NCBI GenBank assembly: GCA_017794945.1
Contig: CP051239.1
Span: 1,664,692-1,728,691 of the forward strand
Direction of reading: 5' to 3'
Source of the DNA: Alcanivorax sp.
Lineage (GTDB): Bacteria > Pseudomonadota > Gammaproteobacteria > Pseudomonadales > Alcanivoracaceae
Length of the DNA: 64,000 bases
Below, one piece after another: positions 26,928 through 36,634 of the stretch. The stretch's first letter is position 1; every line of letters starts with the position of its first letter. The notes under the pieces were generated by a model. The model saw only the letters and a list, made by a program, of their open reading frames with translations, was not told the origin of the DNA and did not search any database. The translations under genes were made by a program, and so were the position numbers.

Positions 26928-28022
26928 ATGGGTCACCGCACACCCCTTTACGACGCCCATCTCGCCGCCGGCGGCAAGATGGTGGATTTCGGCGGCTGGG
27001 ACATGCCCATCCACTACGGCTCCCAGCTGGAAGAGCACCACGCCGTGCGCCAGCACGCCGGCGCCTTCGACGTCTCCCACATGACCGTGGTGGACGTCAC
27101 CGGGCACGACGCCCGCGCCTACCTGCGCCACCTGCTCGCCAACGACATCGACAAGATCAAAGCCGGTCGCGCGATCTACACCTGCATGCTCAACGAGCGC
27201 GGCGGGGTAGTGGACGACCTGATCGTCTACAAAGGCGACAACGACTACCGGCTGGTGGTAAATTGCGCCACCCGCGAGAAGGACCTGGACTGGATGGAAA
27301 AGCAGGCCGGCGGCTTCGCCGTGGACATCCACGAGCGCCCCGACCTGGCGATGATCGCGGTGCAGGGCCCCGAGGCCCGCGCGATCCTGGAAAAGGTGCT
27401 CTGCGAGGCCGGCGCCAAGGCGGTGGCCGGGCTGCCGTTCTTCGGCTTCGAATACGTCGGCGAATGGCTGATCGCGCGCACCGGCTACACCGGTGAAGAC
27501 GGCGCCGAGATCATCCTGCCCGGCAGCAAGGCCGAAGACCTGTGGCAGCGGCTGGTGGACGCCGGCGTGCGGCCCACCGGCCTGGGCGCCCGCGACACCC
27601 TGCGCCTGGAGGCGGGCCTCAACCTGTACGGCAACGACATGGACGAGGACATCACGCCCTGGGAAGCGGGCCTCGGCTGGACCGTGGCCCTGGACGACGC
27701 CGACCGCGACTTCGTCGGCCGCGCCGCCCTGGAAAAACAGAAAACCGAAGGCCACCGGCAGCTGCTCGGCCTGGTGCTGGAAGGCAAGGGCGTGCTGCGC
27801 GCCCACCAGGGCGTGCACGTGCCCGGCGGCAGCGTCGGCCCGGACGGCGAAATCACCAGCGGCACCTTCTCGCCCACCCTGGGCAAGGCGGTGGCACTGG
27901 CACGGCTGCCCGCCGGCACCACCGGCACCGTGGAAGTGGAAATACGCAACAAACGTCTCAACGCCCAGGTGGTGCGGGCGCCGTTCGTCCGCAACGGCAA
28001 AGCCACCTACAAACCGTTATAA
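26928..28022 (+). CDS. gcvT: Glycine cleavage system T protein (aminomethyltransferase)
   Basis: 364 residues, normal length. Transfers the aminomethyl carbon from lipoyl-H protein to tetrahydrofolate, releasing ammonia. Recognisable segments are [51 protein letters not shown] and [20 protein letters not shown], all hallmarks of GcvT. A GGAG lies 12 bases upstream of the ATG, a rather long spacing. No glycine riboswitch is evident in the leader. First gene of gcvT-gcvH-gcvPA-gcvPB. Confidence 0.96.
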   Translation: MGHRTPLYDAHLAAGGKMVDFGGWDMPIHYGSQLEEHHAVRQHAGAFDVSHMTVVDVTGHDARAYLRHLLANDIDKIKAGRAIYTCMLNERGGVVDDLIVYKGDNDYRLVVNCATREKDLDWMEKQAGGFAVDIHERPDLAMIAVQGPEARAILEKVLCEAGAKAVAGLPFFGFEYVGEWLIARTGYTGEDGAEIILPGSKAEDLWQRLVDAGVRPTGLGARDTLRLEAGLNLYGNDMDEDITPWEAGLGWTVALDDADRDFVGRAALEKQKTEGHRQLLGLVLEGKGVLRAHQGVHVPGGSVGPDGEITSGTFSPTLGKAVALARLPAGTTGTVEVEIRNKRLNAQVVRAPFVRNGKATYKPL

Positions 28023-28047
28023 CGATCACGGCCAAGGAGAAATACCA

Positions 28048-28434
28048 ATGAGCGAGATCCCCGCCGATTTGCGCTACCGCGACAGCCACGAATGGGTGCG
28101 CGTGGAAGACGACATTGCCGTGGTCGGCATCAGCGACCACGCCCAGGACGCCATGGGTGACCTGGTGTTCGTGGAACTGCCCGAAGAGGGCGTGGTATTC
28201 GCCGCCGGCGACGAAGCCGGCGTGGTCGAATCCGTGAAAGCCGCCTCCGACATCTACGCCCCGGTGTCCGGCGAAGTGGTCGCCGTCAACGAAGCGCTCG
28301 AAGACGAGCCCGAGCTCGTCAACAACGAGCCCTACGCCGGCGGCTGGCTGTTCAAGATCAAAATGGCCGACAGCGGCGAGCTCAAAGAAATGCTCACCGC
28401 CGACCAGTATCAAGAGCAGATCGACAGCGAATAG
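28048..28434 (+). CDS. gcvH: Glycine cleavage system H protein
   Basis: 128 residues. Carries the lipoyl arm between P, T and L proteins. The lipoylated lysine is Lys64 in [49 protein letters not shown] is the typical N-terminal part. AAGGAG precedes the ATG; 25 bases after gcvT. A heptad repeat element separates it from gcvPA. Confidence 0.97.
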   Translation: MSEIPADLRYRDSHEWVRVEDDIAVVGISDHAQDAMGDLVFVELPEEGVVFAAGDEAGVVESVKAASDIYAPVSGEVVAVNEALEDEPELVNNEPYAGGWLFKIKMADSGELKEMLTADQYQEQIDSE

Positions 28435-28457
28435 CCGCCGGGCGGTTTGCCCGGCGG

Positions 28458-28530
28458 GCTGCAAGCCTCAAGCTACAAGCTGCAAGCTAAAAACCGGCAC
28501 CGGCCTGCTTGCAGCTTGAAGCTTGTAGCC
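28458..28530. repeat. Inverted heptad-repeat element between gcvH and gcvPA
   Basis: Left arm AAGCCTC, AAGCTAC, AAGCTGC, AAGCT (28463-28488); right arm GCTTGCA, GCTTGAA, GCTTGTA, GCC (28507-28530), with an 18-base loop, then CCTTTT. It may act as a partial terminator or as an mRNA stabiliser between gcvH and the P-protein genes. Confidence 0.85.
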
Positions 28531-28586
28531 CCTTTTAGAACGCCCTGACCATCCTGTTTACCACCTAATTATCCGGTAACGCCCAA

Positions 28587-29945
28587 ATGCCCTATATCCC
28601 CCATACCCCGGACGACGTCCAGGCCATGCTCCAGGCGATTGGCGCCGACAGCATCGAGGCCCTGTTCGATGAAATCCCCGCCCACCTGAAAGCCGGCCAC
28701 GGCCTCGACGCCCTGCCCGAAGGGCGCGGCGAAATGGAAGTGACGCGCCTGATGGCCGAGCGCGCCGAGCAGGACCGCTTCGCGCTCAGCTTCCTGGGCG
28801 GCGGCGCCTACGCGCACCACATCCCGGCGGCGGTATGGGAAATCGCCACCCGCGGTGAGTTCTACACCGCCTACACCCCGTACCAGGCGGAAGCCAGCCA
28901 GGGCACCCTGCAGGTGATCTACGAATACCAGACCCTGATCGCCCGGCTCACCGGCATGGACGTCTCCAACGCCTCCGTCTACGACGGCGCCTCCGGTCTG
29001 GCCGAAGCGGTGCTGATGAGCCTGCGCGCCAACCGCAAATCCAAGAGCCGCAAGGTATTGGTGCCCGACGCGCTCAACCCGCGCTACCGCAGCGCCTGCG
29101 AAGCCATCGTCAGCAACCAGGACGTGGAGCTGGTGTCCGTGCCGTTCTGCACCGACGCCGGCCAGACCCTGGTCGACAGCCTCAGCCCCTTTGAAGGCGA
29201 CGACTACGCCGCCCTGGTGATCAGCCAGCCCAACTACTTCGGCAGCCTGGAGGACGTGGACGCCCTCACCGACTGGGCCCACGCCAACGGCATGCTGGTG
29301 ATCGCCGTCACCAACCCGACGTCCCTGGCGATCCTGACGCCGCCGGGCGAGTGGGGCAGCGAAGGTGCGGATGTCGTGGTCGGCGAAGGCCAGCCCCTGG
29401 GCGTGCCGCTCAGCTCCGGCGGCCCCTACTTCGGCTTCATGGCCTGCAAGAAAAAACACGTCCGCCAGATGCCCGGCCGCATCATCGGCCGCACCGTGGA
29501 CATGGAAGGCAAGCAGGGCTTCACCCTCACCCTGCAAGCCCGCGAGCAGCACATCCGCCGCTCCAAGGCCACCAGTAACATCTGCACCAACCAGGGCCTG
29601 GCCATGACCGCCGCCACCATCTACACCTCGCTGCTCGGCCCCGACGGCCTCGCCAGCGTCGCCGGCCACTGCCACGCCAACACCCAGAAACTGGCCGACA
29701 AACTCTGCGCCATCGACGGCGTCGAGCGCGCCTTCAGCGCCCCGGTGTTCCACGAAGTGGCCCTCACGCTGCCCCAGGACGCCGACACCGTGCTCGCCCG
29801 CCTGGCGGAAAAAGACATCCTCGGCGGCCTCAGCCTCGCCAAGGACTACTCGATGAAGAACGCGATTCTGGTGAACAGCACCGAAGTCCACACGGAAGGC
29901 GATCTCGATCTATTCGCGCAGGCCCTGAAGGAGGTCTTGGCATGA
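28587..29945 (+). CDS. gcvPA: Glycine dehydrogenase (decarboxylating) subunit 1
   Basis: 452 residues; first subunit of the two-subunit P protein that decarboxylates glycine and loads the aminomethyl group on GcvH. Family motifs: [15 protein letters not shown] at the start, [36 protein letters not shown], and [15 protein letters not shown]. It overlaps gcvPB by four bases (ATGA). Confidence 0.96.
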   Translation: MPYIPHTPDDVQAMLQAIGADSIEALFDEIPAHLKAGHGLDALPEGRGEMEVTRLMAERAEQDRFALSFLGGGAYAHHIPAAVWEIATRGEFYTAYTPYQAEASQGTLQVIYEYQTLIARLTGMDVSNASVYDGASGLAEAVLMSLRANRKSKSRKVLVPDALNPRYRSACEAIVSNQDVELVSVPFCTDAGQTLVDSLSPFEGDDYAALVISQPNYFGSLEDVDALTDWAHANGMLVIAVTNPTSLAILTPPGEWGSEGADVVVGEGQPLGVPLSSGGPYFGFMACKKKHVRQMPGRIIGRTVDMEGKQGFTLTLQAREQHIRRSKATSNICTNQGLAMTAATIYTSLLGPDGLASVAGHCHANTQKLADKLCAIDGVERAFSAPVFHEVALTLPQDADTVLARLAEKDILGGLSLAKDYSMKNAILVNSTEVHTEGDLDLFAQALKEVLA

Positions 29946-31414
29946 GCAACGAAACCACGCTGATCTTCCAACACTCCCGCCCCGGCCGCAGCGCCACCGC
30001 GCAAGCGCCCAAGCCCGTGAGTGAAGACCAACTGTCCGCGATCCCCGCCAGCCTGCGCCGCAAAAACAAACCCGGCCTGCCGGAAGTGGGCGAGCTGGAA
30101 GTGGTGCGCCACTACACCAACCTGTCGACCAAGAACTTCGCCATCGACAAGCAGTTCTACCCGCTCGGCTCCTGCACCATGAAATACAACCCGCGCGGCG
30201 CCAACCGCGCGGCCATGCTGCCCGGCTTCCTCAACCGGCACCCGCTCGCCCCGGCCAGCCACAGCCAGGGCTACCTGGCCTGCCTGTACGAGCTGCAGAA
30301 CTTCCTCAAGGAAGTCACCGGCATGAAAGGCGTCTCCCTCGCCCCCATGGCCGGCGCCCAGGGTGAATTCGCCGGCGTCGCCATGATCCGTGCCTACCAC
30401 GAAGCCCGCGGCGACGACGCCCGCACCGAAATCCTGATCCCCGAAGCCGCCCACGGCACCAACCCGGCCACCGCCGTCATGTGCGGCTACAAAGTCCGCG
30501 AAGTGCCCGTCGGTAAAGACGGCGACGTGGACCTCGAAGCCCTCAAAGAAGCCTGCGGCCCACAAACCGCCGGCCTGATGATGACCAACCCGTCCACCTG
30601 CGGCGTGTTCGAACGGCAAATCGAAGCCATCAGCAAAGCCGTCCACGACGCCGGCGGCCTGCTCTACTACGACGGCGCCAACCTCAACGCCATCCTCGGC
30701 AAGGTGCGCCCCGGCGACATGGGCTTCGACGTCATCCACATGAACCTGCACAAAACCTTCGCCACCCCCCACGGCGGCGGCGGCCCCGGCGCCGGCCCGG
30801 TGGGCGTCTCCCAGCGCCTGCTGGACTACCTGCCCACCCCCATGGCGGGCCTGGATGAAGAAAGCGGCGACTACCACTGGATCGACACCGACACCCTGCC
30901 CACCAGCATCGGCCACCTGAGCGCCTTCATGGGCAACGCCGGCGTCCTCCTGCGCGCCTACTTCTACGCCATGGTGCTCGGCCGCGAAGGCATGATCCGC
31001 GTCGGCGAATACTCCACCCTCGCCGCCAACTACCTGCTCAAACGCCTCGAAGCCATCGGCTGCCAGGCCGCCTACCCGGAGCGCCGCGCCAGCCACGAAT
31101 TCATCCTCACCTTCGCCAAACAGGCCAAGGACAACCACGTCACCGCGCTCGACATCGCCAAGCGCCTGCTCGACTACAACCAGCACGCCCCCACCATCTA
31201 CTTCCCGCTGCTGGTACCCGAATGCTTCCTGATCGAGCCCACCGAAACCGAAACCAAGGAAGCCATGGACGACTTCATCGACGCCATGGCCAAAATCCTG
31301 GAAGAAGCCAACACCAACCCGGAAACCGTCACCGAAGCGCCGTTCACCCAGCCCGTGCGCCGGCTGGATGAGGTGAAGGCGGCGAAGGAGTTGGATTTGG
31401 TTTGGAGTGAGTGA
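29942..31414 (+). CDS. gcvPB: Glycine dehydrogenase (decarboxylating) subunit 2
   Basis: 490 residues; second P-protein subunit carrying PLP. The PLP lysine is Lys271 in [33 protein letters not shown] and GANLNAILG are also diagnostic. Starts at the ATGA overlap with gcvPA. It is followed by a short terminator and then the AT-rich island; a decayed copy of its 3' end lies at 38005-38310. Confidence 0.96.
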   Translation: MSNETTLIFQHSRPGRSATAQAPKPVSEDQLSAIPASLRRKNKPGLPEVGELEVVRHYTNLSTKNFAIDKQFYPLGSCTMKYNPRGANRAAMLPGFLNRHPLAPASHSQGYLACLYELQNFLKEVTGMKGVSLAPMAGAQGEFAGVAMIRAYHEARGDDARTEILIPEAAHGTNPATAVMCGYKVREVPVGKDGDVDLEALKEACGPQTAGLMMTNPSTCGVFERQIEAISKAVHDAGGLLYYDGANLNAILGKVRPGDMGFDVIHMNLHKTFATPHGGGGPGAGPVGVSQRLLDYLPTPMAGLDEESGDYHWIDTDTLPTSIGHLSAFMGNAGVLLRAYFYAMVLGREGMIRVGEYSTLAANYLLKRLEAIGCQAAYPERRASHEFILTFAKQAKDNHVTALDIAKRLLDYNQHAPTIYFPLLVPECFLIEPTETETKEAMDDFIDAMAKILEEANTNPETVTEAPFTQPVRRLDEVKAAKELDLVWSE

Positions 31415-31450
31415 TGGTGGGGTTTTGCCGGTGTGTACACTTGCTTTTAT

Positions 31451-31471
31451 GGGGCCAATATGGCCCCTTTT
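31451..31471 (+). terminator. Terminator after the gcv operon
   Basis: Perfect stem GGGGCCA / TGGCCCC with a 3-base loop, followed by TTTT. It lies 36 bases past the gcvPB stop and marks the left edge of the AT-rich island. Confidence 0.85.
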
Positions 31472-31652
31472 ACTAAGAGACTTATAGAAGCATGACGCAA
31501 TTGTCTGCCTTATTAGGATACTTCGGACATGGTATGCACGCGTGAGGCTGACCTGTAATGAATGGTGACCAGTGCATGGAAAACCTAAGTAAAAAGCGCC
31601 AACGAAAATAACTTCAATATACTTGGGTGAAGCTGTGAGTGTTAAAAGAAGC

Positions 31653-33332
31653 ATGAAATTTATCGATTTATTCTGTGGTGCGGGCGGATTTTCTGAAGGC
31701 ATGCGTCTAGCTGGCTTCAAACCCGTCATGGGTGTTGATAATTGGCAGCCCGCCGTAGAGACCTATACAAAAAATCAAGAAGTAAAATGCGTTAAGAAAG
31801 ATATCGTTTCCCTTGCGTTAGATACAATGGAGATCGAGCGGCTTCCAAATGTTGAGCTGATTATAGGTAGTCCTCCTTGCGTGAGTTTTTCAAATTCCAA
31901 TAAGTCCGGAGGGGCTGACAAGTCGCTAGGTATAAAATTAACCGAATCGTTTTTCAGAATTGTGGCAGTCGCTAAATTTAAGCCTGGCTCCTCTCTTAGA
32001 GGTTGGGTTATGGAGAACGTCCCCAAAGCCCTACCTTATTTAAAAGACGAATACAGTTTTTTGGACCTTGGTCTGGCGAGCTGGGCCAAAAGACATGGCA
32101 TCAAACCGAAAAGCATAGCTATCAGCATTGCTGACAAATACAAAATCGTAGACTCTTCTACGTTTGGCGCCCCCCAAAAAAGGAAGCGTCTTTTTATTAT
32201 CGAATTTGATGACGCCCCTATTGAAGTGACGAGCCAAGAAGAACCTGAGCTGACTACCCTGGGGAAAATTCTAAGGAGTTTGCCGGAACCCTTAGTGAAA
32301 AGTAGACGCGGGAATGTGAGCGACCCCAACTATCCTGATCTGGTTATCACCAAGAAGAAGCTAACAGATCATTATTATGATACAGGCATACCTTATCGAG
32401 TTTGGAAAGAAAGCGAGTATTTGAAAACGAATCATCCGTATATGGGTAGGATGAGTTTCCCGGAGAAACTAGATGCGCCGGCACGTACAGTGGTCGCCAG
32501 TCCTTTTTCCAGATCCAGAGAAGCGATGATCTTCCGGTGCGCTTCCGGTCGCGCTGAAAACGGTGAATATCGTGCGCCAACCGTTCGAGAAGCGGCCACG
32601 CTAATGACTTTCCCAATATCTTACCAGTTTTTTGGAACAGAGGCTCAAAAGTGGAAACTGGTGGGAAATGCAGTCTGCCCGATGACAGCTCGCGTGATCG
32701 GCCGCTGTATTAACAACGCTTCAGGAATGAGAAGCCAGGAGCCGCGCAGCTTTCGAGATGTGAATATATCTGACGATTTTATAAATCTAAATGGCAGGAG
32801 CCATGATCGGCTAAGCATAACGCCCACTCGCAAAAAAGGTGCTAGATTTCGTCGCCATACAATCAAGACTGGAAATATGACGGTCGCGCTTAGCAACTAT
32901 GACATGTCCGGTTCGGAGCAAGGTAGCTTGAATTGGGGTGTTTATGCCACATATGGGATATCCACTCAGCATAAAGTTCAAAAGATGGATATATCGTTAT
33001 TGCGATCCATAGAAGATATTCTGGAAGTTGAGCTGGATGCAGTAGAAAAGCGCGTGATTAAAGAAATTGATGATTTGGTCGAAAAGGCAGTTCCTGCTAA
33101 CAGATTTGACTTCCAAAAAAAATATGAAGCTGGCAGCGATTTTAAAGAACGAAGCAACCCAGTTACTTTTATAGAAGAACTGCGATCGAAGATAGAGCAG
33201 AATGTGAATGGGGCGGTTGTCGGTGAAGCAGAAAAAGTCGGATTTTCGAAAAAAGATGTTCCGTTAAAGCAAGTAGTTGCTGCCTATGCGTTGCTTAAAG
33301 CTGTCAGAAAAGTTAATAAAGTAAGGGGATAA
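31653..33332 (+). CDS. C5 cytosine DNA methyltransferase with long C-terminal extension
   Basis: About 559 residues. Motif I FIDLFCGAGG (3-12), catalytic PPC with Cys76 in GSPPCVSF, motif VI ENV (121-123), motif VIII QKRKRLF (175-181) and motif X GNAV (339-342) are intact, so it should be an active m5C methyltransferase. The target-recognition region would be about 200-290. Residues about 355-559 form an extension, absent from ordinary m5C enzymes, rich in charged residues and ending KAVRKVNKVRG. ATG 31653 is chosen because MKFIDLFCGAGG is the usual N-terminus; a GTG at 31635 and a TTG at 31623 are in frame. AT-rich. Four bases before the next gene. Confidence 0.92.
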   Translation: MKFIDLFCGAGGFSEGMRLAGFKPVMGVDNWQPAVETYTKNQEVKCVKKDIVSLALDTMEIERLPNVELIIGSPPCVSFSNSNKSGGADKSLGIKLTESFFRIVAVAKFKPGSSLRGWVMENVPKALPYLKDEYSFLDLGLASWAKRHGIKPKSIAISIADKYKIVDSSTFGAPQKRKRLFIIEFDDAPIEVTSQEEPELTTLGKILRSLPEPLVKSRRGNVSDPNYPDLVITKKKLTDHYYDTGIPYRVWKESEYLKTNHPYMGRMSFPEKLDAPARTVVASPFSRSREAMIFRCASGRAENGEYRAPTVREAATLMTFPISYQFFGTEAQKWKLVGNAVCPMTARVIGRCINNASGMRSQEPRSFRDVNISDDFINLNGRSHDRLSITPTRKKGARFRRHTIKTGNMTVALSNYDMSGSEQGSLNWGVYATYGISTQHKVQKMDISLLRSIEDILEVELDAVEKRVIKEIDDLVEKAVPANRFDFQKKYEAGSDFKERSNPVTFIEELRSKIEQNVNGAVVGEAEKVGFSKKDVPLKQVVAAYALLKAVRKVNKVRG

Positions 33333-33336
33333 TAAC

Positions 33337-34641
33337 ATGAACTCAAATGAAAGAATGAATTACCTAAATGGGGTTTTGAAGGGCGAATCAGTTGGTTCGA
33401 TGAATGTAGCATATAAGGATAGTCACGTCGCTCCTAGGAAAGTCTATAGAATTAATATCGATTATTTGGTTTATAACCAATATAACGGCAGGATTCGTAC
33501 TCTTACCAAGGCTTACGAGCAAGAGAACGGTGCGATTAACGTTGAGAGCAGTCAGGGAAAAGAATTAATAGAAAGATTTCTTTGGGACTCTAAGCCTGAA
33601 AGAAACAAAAGGACGATGAAAAACCTCGAAGAAATGGGGCAAATCCAACCCGGGATTGTCACGCTTGATGGCGTGATCATTGACGGCAATAGAAGGGCTT
33701 CTCTTCTAAAGCGTATAGCGTCAAATAATAACTCAGGTTCTGCATATTTCGAGGCAGTTATACTGCCAGACCCAATGGGCGAAAATAATGCGAGGGAGAT
33801 AAAAAAATTAGAAACCCAATACCAAATGGGTATGGATGAAAAGCTAGGATACAATGCATTAGAGAAATATTTGCAAATTCAGGATCTAGAAGATAACGGA
33901 TTCTCGGTGTCAGAGATCGCGAATTTAACTAGCTATGAGGAAAACGAGGTCAAACGTTTCTCGGAAATAAAGAGCTTGATGGATGAGTATTTAGATATCT
34001 TGGACTACCAGAATATATATACCAGACTAGAAAATGCTGAAGATTGGTTTTGGAAGCTGCAAGAGAGCATGCAAAGGTTTAAAGGTGGCGGCAGTACATT
34101 GGTTCAATGGGATTATGCGGAAGAAGACGTTAATGACCTAAAGCTCATAATGTTTGACTATATACGCGCGTCCCGAGAATCGGGGTCCGAGCTTTTAGGT
34201 GGAGGACAGGCGTATCGCGATATTTGTTCTGCAAATAAAACCGGATTCTTCAAAGACGAAACTATTTGGAAGCAGTTTAGGGATAAACATTTTGATGACT
34301 TCGAACAAGTAGAAGAAAAGCCTATAAGCGAATATAGGGCAGCACACCCTGGTGAATCATTTAGTAATGTGTTGAAGCAAAGAGACCGAGACTTTTCAGA
34401 CCAAGTCGAAGACAGTATTAAGAGCAACTTCAATCGCACGAGAAACGCCATAGGCACTTTGAATGATAGGAGCCAACCCAAAGTCCTGTTAGAAAGTGCG
34501 ATAGCAAAACTGGAAGCAATAGAACCAACAAGTGATACGTTTAGCGATATGTGTAAAAATGACCCTACTATAATCGACTTGCTTAGGGATATAGGGAAGC
34601 TGCAGTTCGAACTAAAAAAAGTTGCCGAGAAAGCACGATAG
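33337..34641 (+). CDS. ParB/sulfiredoxin-fold protein of a modification-linked operon
   Basis: 434 residues. The N-terminal 130 residues look like a ParB/Srx domain: box I VYNQYNGRIR (46-54) and box II QIQPGIVTLDGVIIDGNRR (102-120), where DGNRR replaces the GHRR/GERR of ParB. Residues about 150-220 (GYNALEKYLQIQDLEDNGFSVSEIANLTSYEENEVKRF) contain a helix-turn-helix, as in ParB. The C-terminal half is charged and of unknown fold. Possible roles are site-specific DNA binding, NTP use or nuclease; I cannot choose. Position between a methyltransferase and a helicase suggests it is part of the same complex. Confidence 0.75.
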   Translation: MNSNERMNYLNGVLKGESVGSMNVAYKDSHVAPRKVYRINIDYLVYNQYNGRIRTLTKAYEQENGAINVESSQGKELIERFLWDSKPERNKRTMKNLEEMGQIQPGIVTLDGVIIDGNRRASLLKRIASNNNSGSAYFEAVILPDPMGENNAREIKKLETQYQMGMDEKLGYNALEKYLQIQDLEDNGFSVSEIANLTSYEENEVKRFSEIKSLMDEYLDILDYQNIYTRLENAEDWFWKLQESMQRFKGGGSTLVQWDYAEEDVNDLKLIMFDYIRASRESGSELLGGGQAYRDICSANKTGFFKDETIWKQFRDKHFDDFEQVEEKPISEYRAAHPGESFSNVLKQRDRDFSDQVEDSIKSNFNRTRNAIGTLNDRSQPKVLLESAIAKLEAIEPTSDTFSDMCKNDPTIIDLLRDIGKLQFELKKVAEKAR

Positions 34642-34660
34642 AGATTATCTAGGAGGTCGC

Positions 34661-36634
34661 TTGGCAGAGAAAAACATTGTTTTAGACTATGACTGTGATG
34701 TTGGATCAATCCTGATTGATGATCAATCAGGGCTCGTATCTTCTAGTCGTAGAGTTAAGTTCCAAATAAAACAGGCGTTCGGTGTAATGCCTGAAGGGAA
34801 ACAGTTTTCACTTCCCGTTTCCGCCGACCAGGAAGAGATCTCTTTACGGAAACTGGTCGGAATTTTTGATTTCTTAAAAGTGGAAGTGGAGATTAAAGGT
34901 GGTGCGAAAGGTCTGCTAAGAAAATACCAAGAAGAAAAAATGGCTTTCGATGATTTCTCTAGTAAGGCCAGATCAATATGGGAAGGTGAACTCGAATCAA
35001 GAGATCTTCAGGCGTTTACTAACACTTTAAACCGTGCTTGGCCGACTAGGAAGCTTTATCCACTTCAGCTATTAAGCGCTTTCCATCTCGCCTTTTCCCA
35101 GAACGCATGCAACTTTTCCGTGCCTGGTGCAGGAAAGACCAGCACTGTTTTGGCTGCTTTTGCCTATCTTTTTGCTTTGCCTGAAGAGAATCCAAAGCAC
35201 ACTAATAAGCTGCTTGTTGTCGGACCTTTGTCTTGCTTCAAGCCTTGGGAAGATGAATTTGAGGCATGTTTTGGAAGAAAGCCGAATAGCTTTCGGATAT
35301 CTGGAGAAGTAGCCAAAGACAGTATAGATTTTGCGCTATCTAGCCTTAGCGCTGGGCCTGAAAAAATTGAACTTATACTGATTTCATATCAGAGTTTAAG
35401 TAACTACTTGGAGAGGATTAAAAGTCTCCTTGATAGATCAAAAAATAAATTCATGGTTATTTTAGACGAGGCCCATAGGGCAAAGAATACCGAAGGCGGG
35501 CTATGGGCGGAGTCTGTTCTCTCGCTGGCTCCGCATGCTAGTGCCAGAGTAGTTTTGACCGGCACGCCGGCGCCTAACGGCTTTCAAGATTTATATAACC
35601 TTTTCAAATTTATCTGGCCTGAAAAGAATGTGCTAGGCTTTTTACCGGGTCATCTTAAAGCAATGACAGATAACCGCTATGATGTCAGAAGGTCTAGGGT
35701 AGTGGACAACGCGGCGCCTTTCTTTGTCAGAATCTCCAAGAAAGATTTAGCTCTCCCTGAGCCGGACGATAGACACGAGACTGTCGTGCGCATGGGACCC
35801 ATTCAACGCGCCGTATATGATTATATCGAAAACGGGTATATCAATTTTCTTAAGAAAGAAGGGGTGTCCTCTCCTAGTATTTTCGCCAAAGCTAAGCAAA
35901 TTAGGTTGCTTCAAGCTGCCACAAATCCTTCTCTTTTGACTGAGCCGTTGGAGTTGGAGTTTGAAGCCGGAACGGCAGGTGCAGGCTTTGTGGACGACGC
36001 TCAAATTTTTTCAATGATAGCGAACTACCATAGAAAGGAAACGCCAGCGAAATTTAAAAAGGCGCTCGAGATAATTAAGGAGAGTTTAGACAGGGGAGAA
36101 AAAGTTATAATATGGGCGTATTACGTTGGAAATATAATAGGATTTCAAGATTATCTCCACGAAAATGGTATATCGAGTAAGTTGCTCTATGGCGCAGTAG
36201 AGCCGAGTTCAGATGATGAAAATGTAGAAACTCGAGAGACAATAATAGAAGAATTCCATAACCCAGCATCAAGCTTCAGAGTGATAATCGCAAACCCTTA
36301 TGCTGTCGGAGAATCGATCTCCTTGCATAAGGCATGTCATCATGCGATATATCTTGAAAGGAACTTTAACGCCTCTGTTTTTCTTCAGTCAAAAGATCGT
36401 ATTCATCGCTATGGCATGCTTGAAGGCACAACTGCACGGTATGATTATATACTATGCGAAGATAGTGTTGATGAAACGGTTCACCGAAGACTTAACGAGA
36501 AAACATCGCTCATGATGGAAGTGGTAGAAAGCCGGGACATTCCATTACTAAATCTCGCTATGGAGTCGCCGGACTCGGATATCGAAGATATACAGTCTAT
36601 TTTGTCTGACTACAAGAACAGAGTATTTGGTTAA
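34661..36634 (+). CDS. SNF2-family DNA helicase/translocase
   Basis: About 657 residues. Walker A VPGAGKTS (154-161), motif II LDEAH (268-272), motif III LTGTP (299-303) and motif VI QSKDRIHR (576-583) identify a superfamily 2 SNF2 translocase. A 140-residue N-terminal region precedes the helicase core. Start: AGGAGG lies four bases before the TTG at 34661, so TTG is preferred; an in-frame TTG at 34622 overlaps the upstream gene. AT-rich and abutting the next gene with no spacer. Likely the motor of a restriction system. Confidence 0.85.
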   Translation: MAEKNIVLDYDCDVGSILIDDQSGLVSSSRRVKFQIKQAFGVMPEGKQFSLPVSADQEEISLRKLVGIFDFLKVEVEIKGGAKGLLRKYQEEKMAFDDFSSKARSIWEGELESRDLQAFTNTLNRAWPTRKLYPLQLLSAFHLAFSQNACNFSVPGAGKTSTVLAAFAYLFALPEENPKHTNKLLVVGPLSCFKPWEDEFEACFGRKPNSFRISGEVAKDSIDFALSSLSAGPEKIELILISYQSLSNYLERIKSLLDRSKNKFMVILDEAHRAKNTEGGLWAESVLSLAPHASARVVLTGTPAPNGFQDLYNLFKFIWPEKNVLGFLPGHLKAMTDNRYDVRRSRVVDNAAPFFVRISKKDLALPEPDDRHETVVRMGPIQRAVYDYIENGYINFLKKEGVSSPSIFAKAKQIRLLQAATNPSLLTEPLELEFEAGTAGAGFVDDAQIFSMIANYHRKETPAKFKKALEIIKESLDRGEKVIIWAYYVGNIIGFQDYLHENGISSKLLYGAVEPSSDDENVETRETIIEEFHNPASSFRVIIANPYAVGESISLHKACHHAIYLERNFNASVFLQSKDRIHRYGMLEGTTARYDYILCEDSVDETVHRRLNEKTSLMMEVVESRDIPLLNLAMESPDSDIEDIQSILSDYKNRVFG

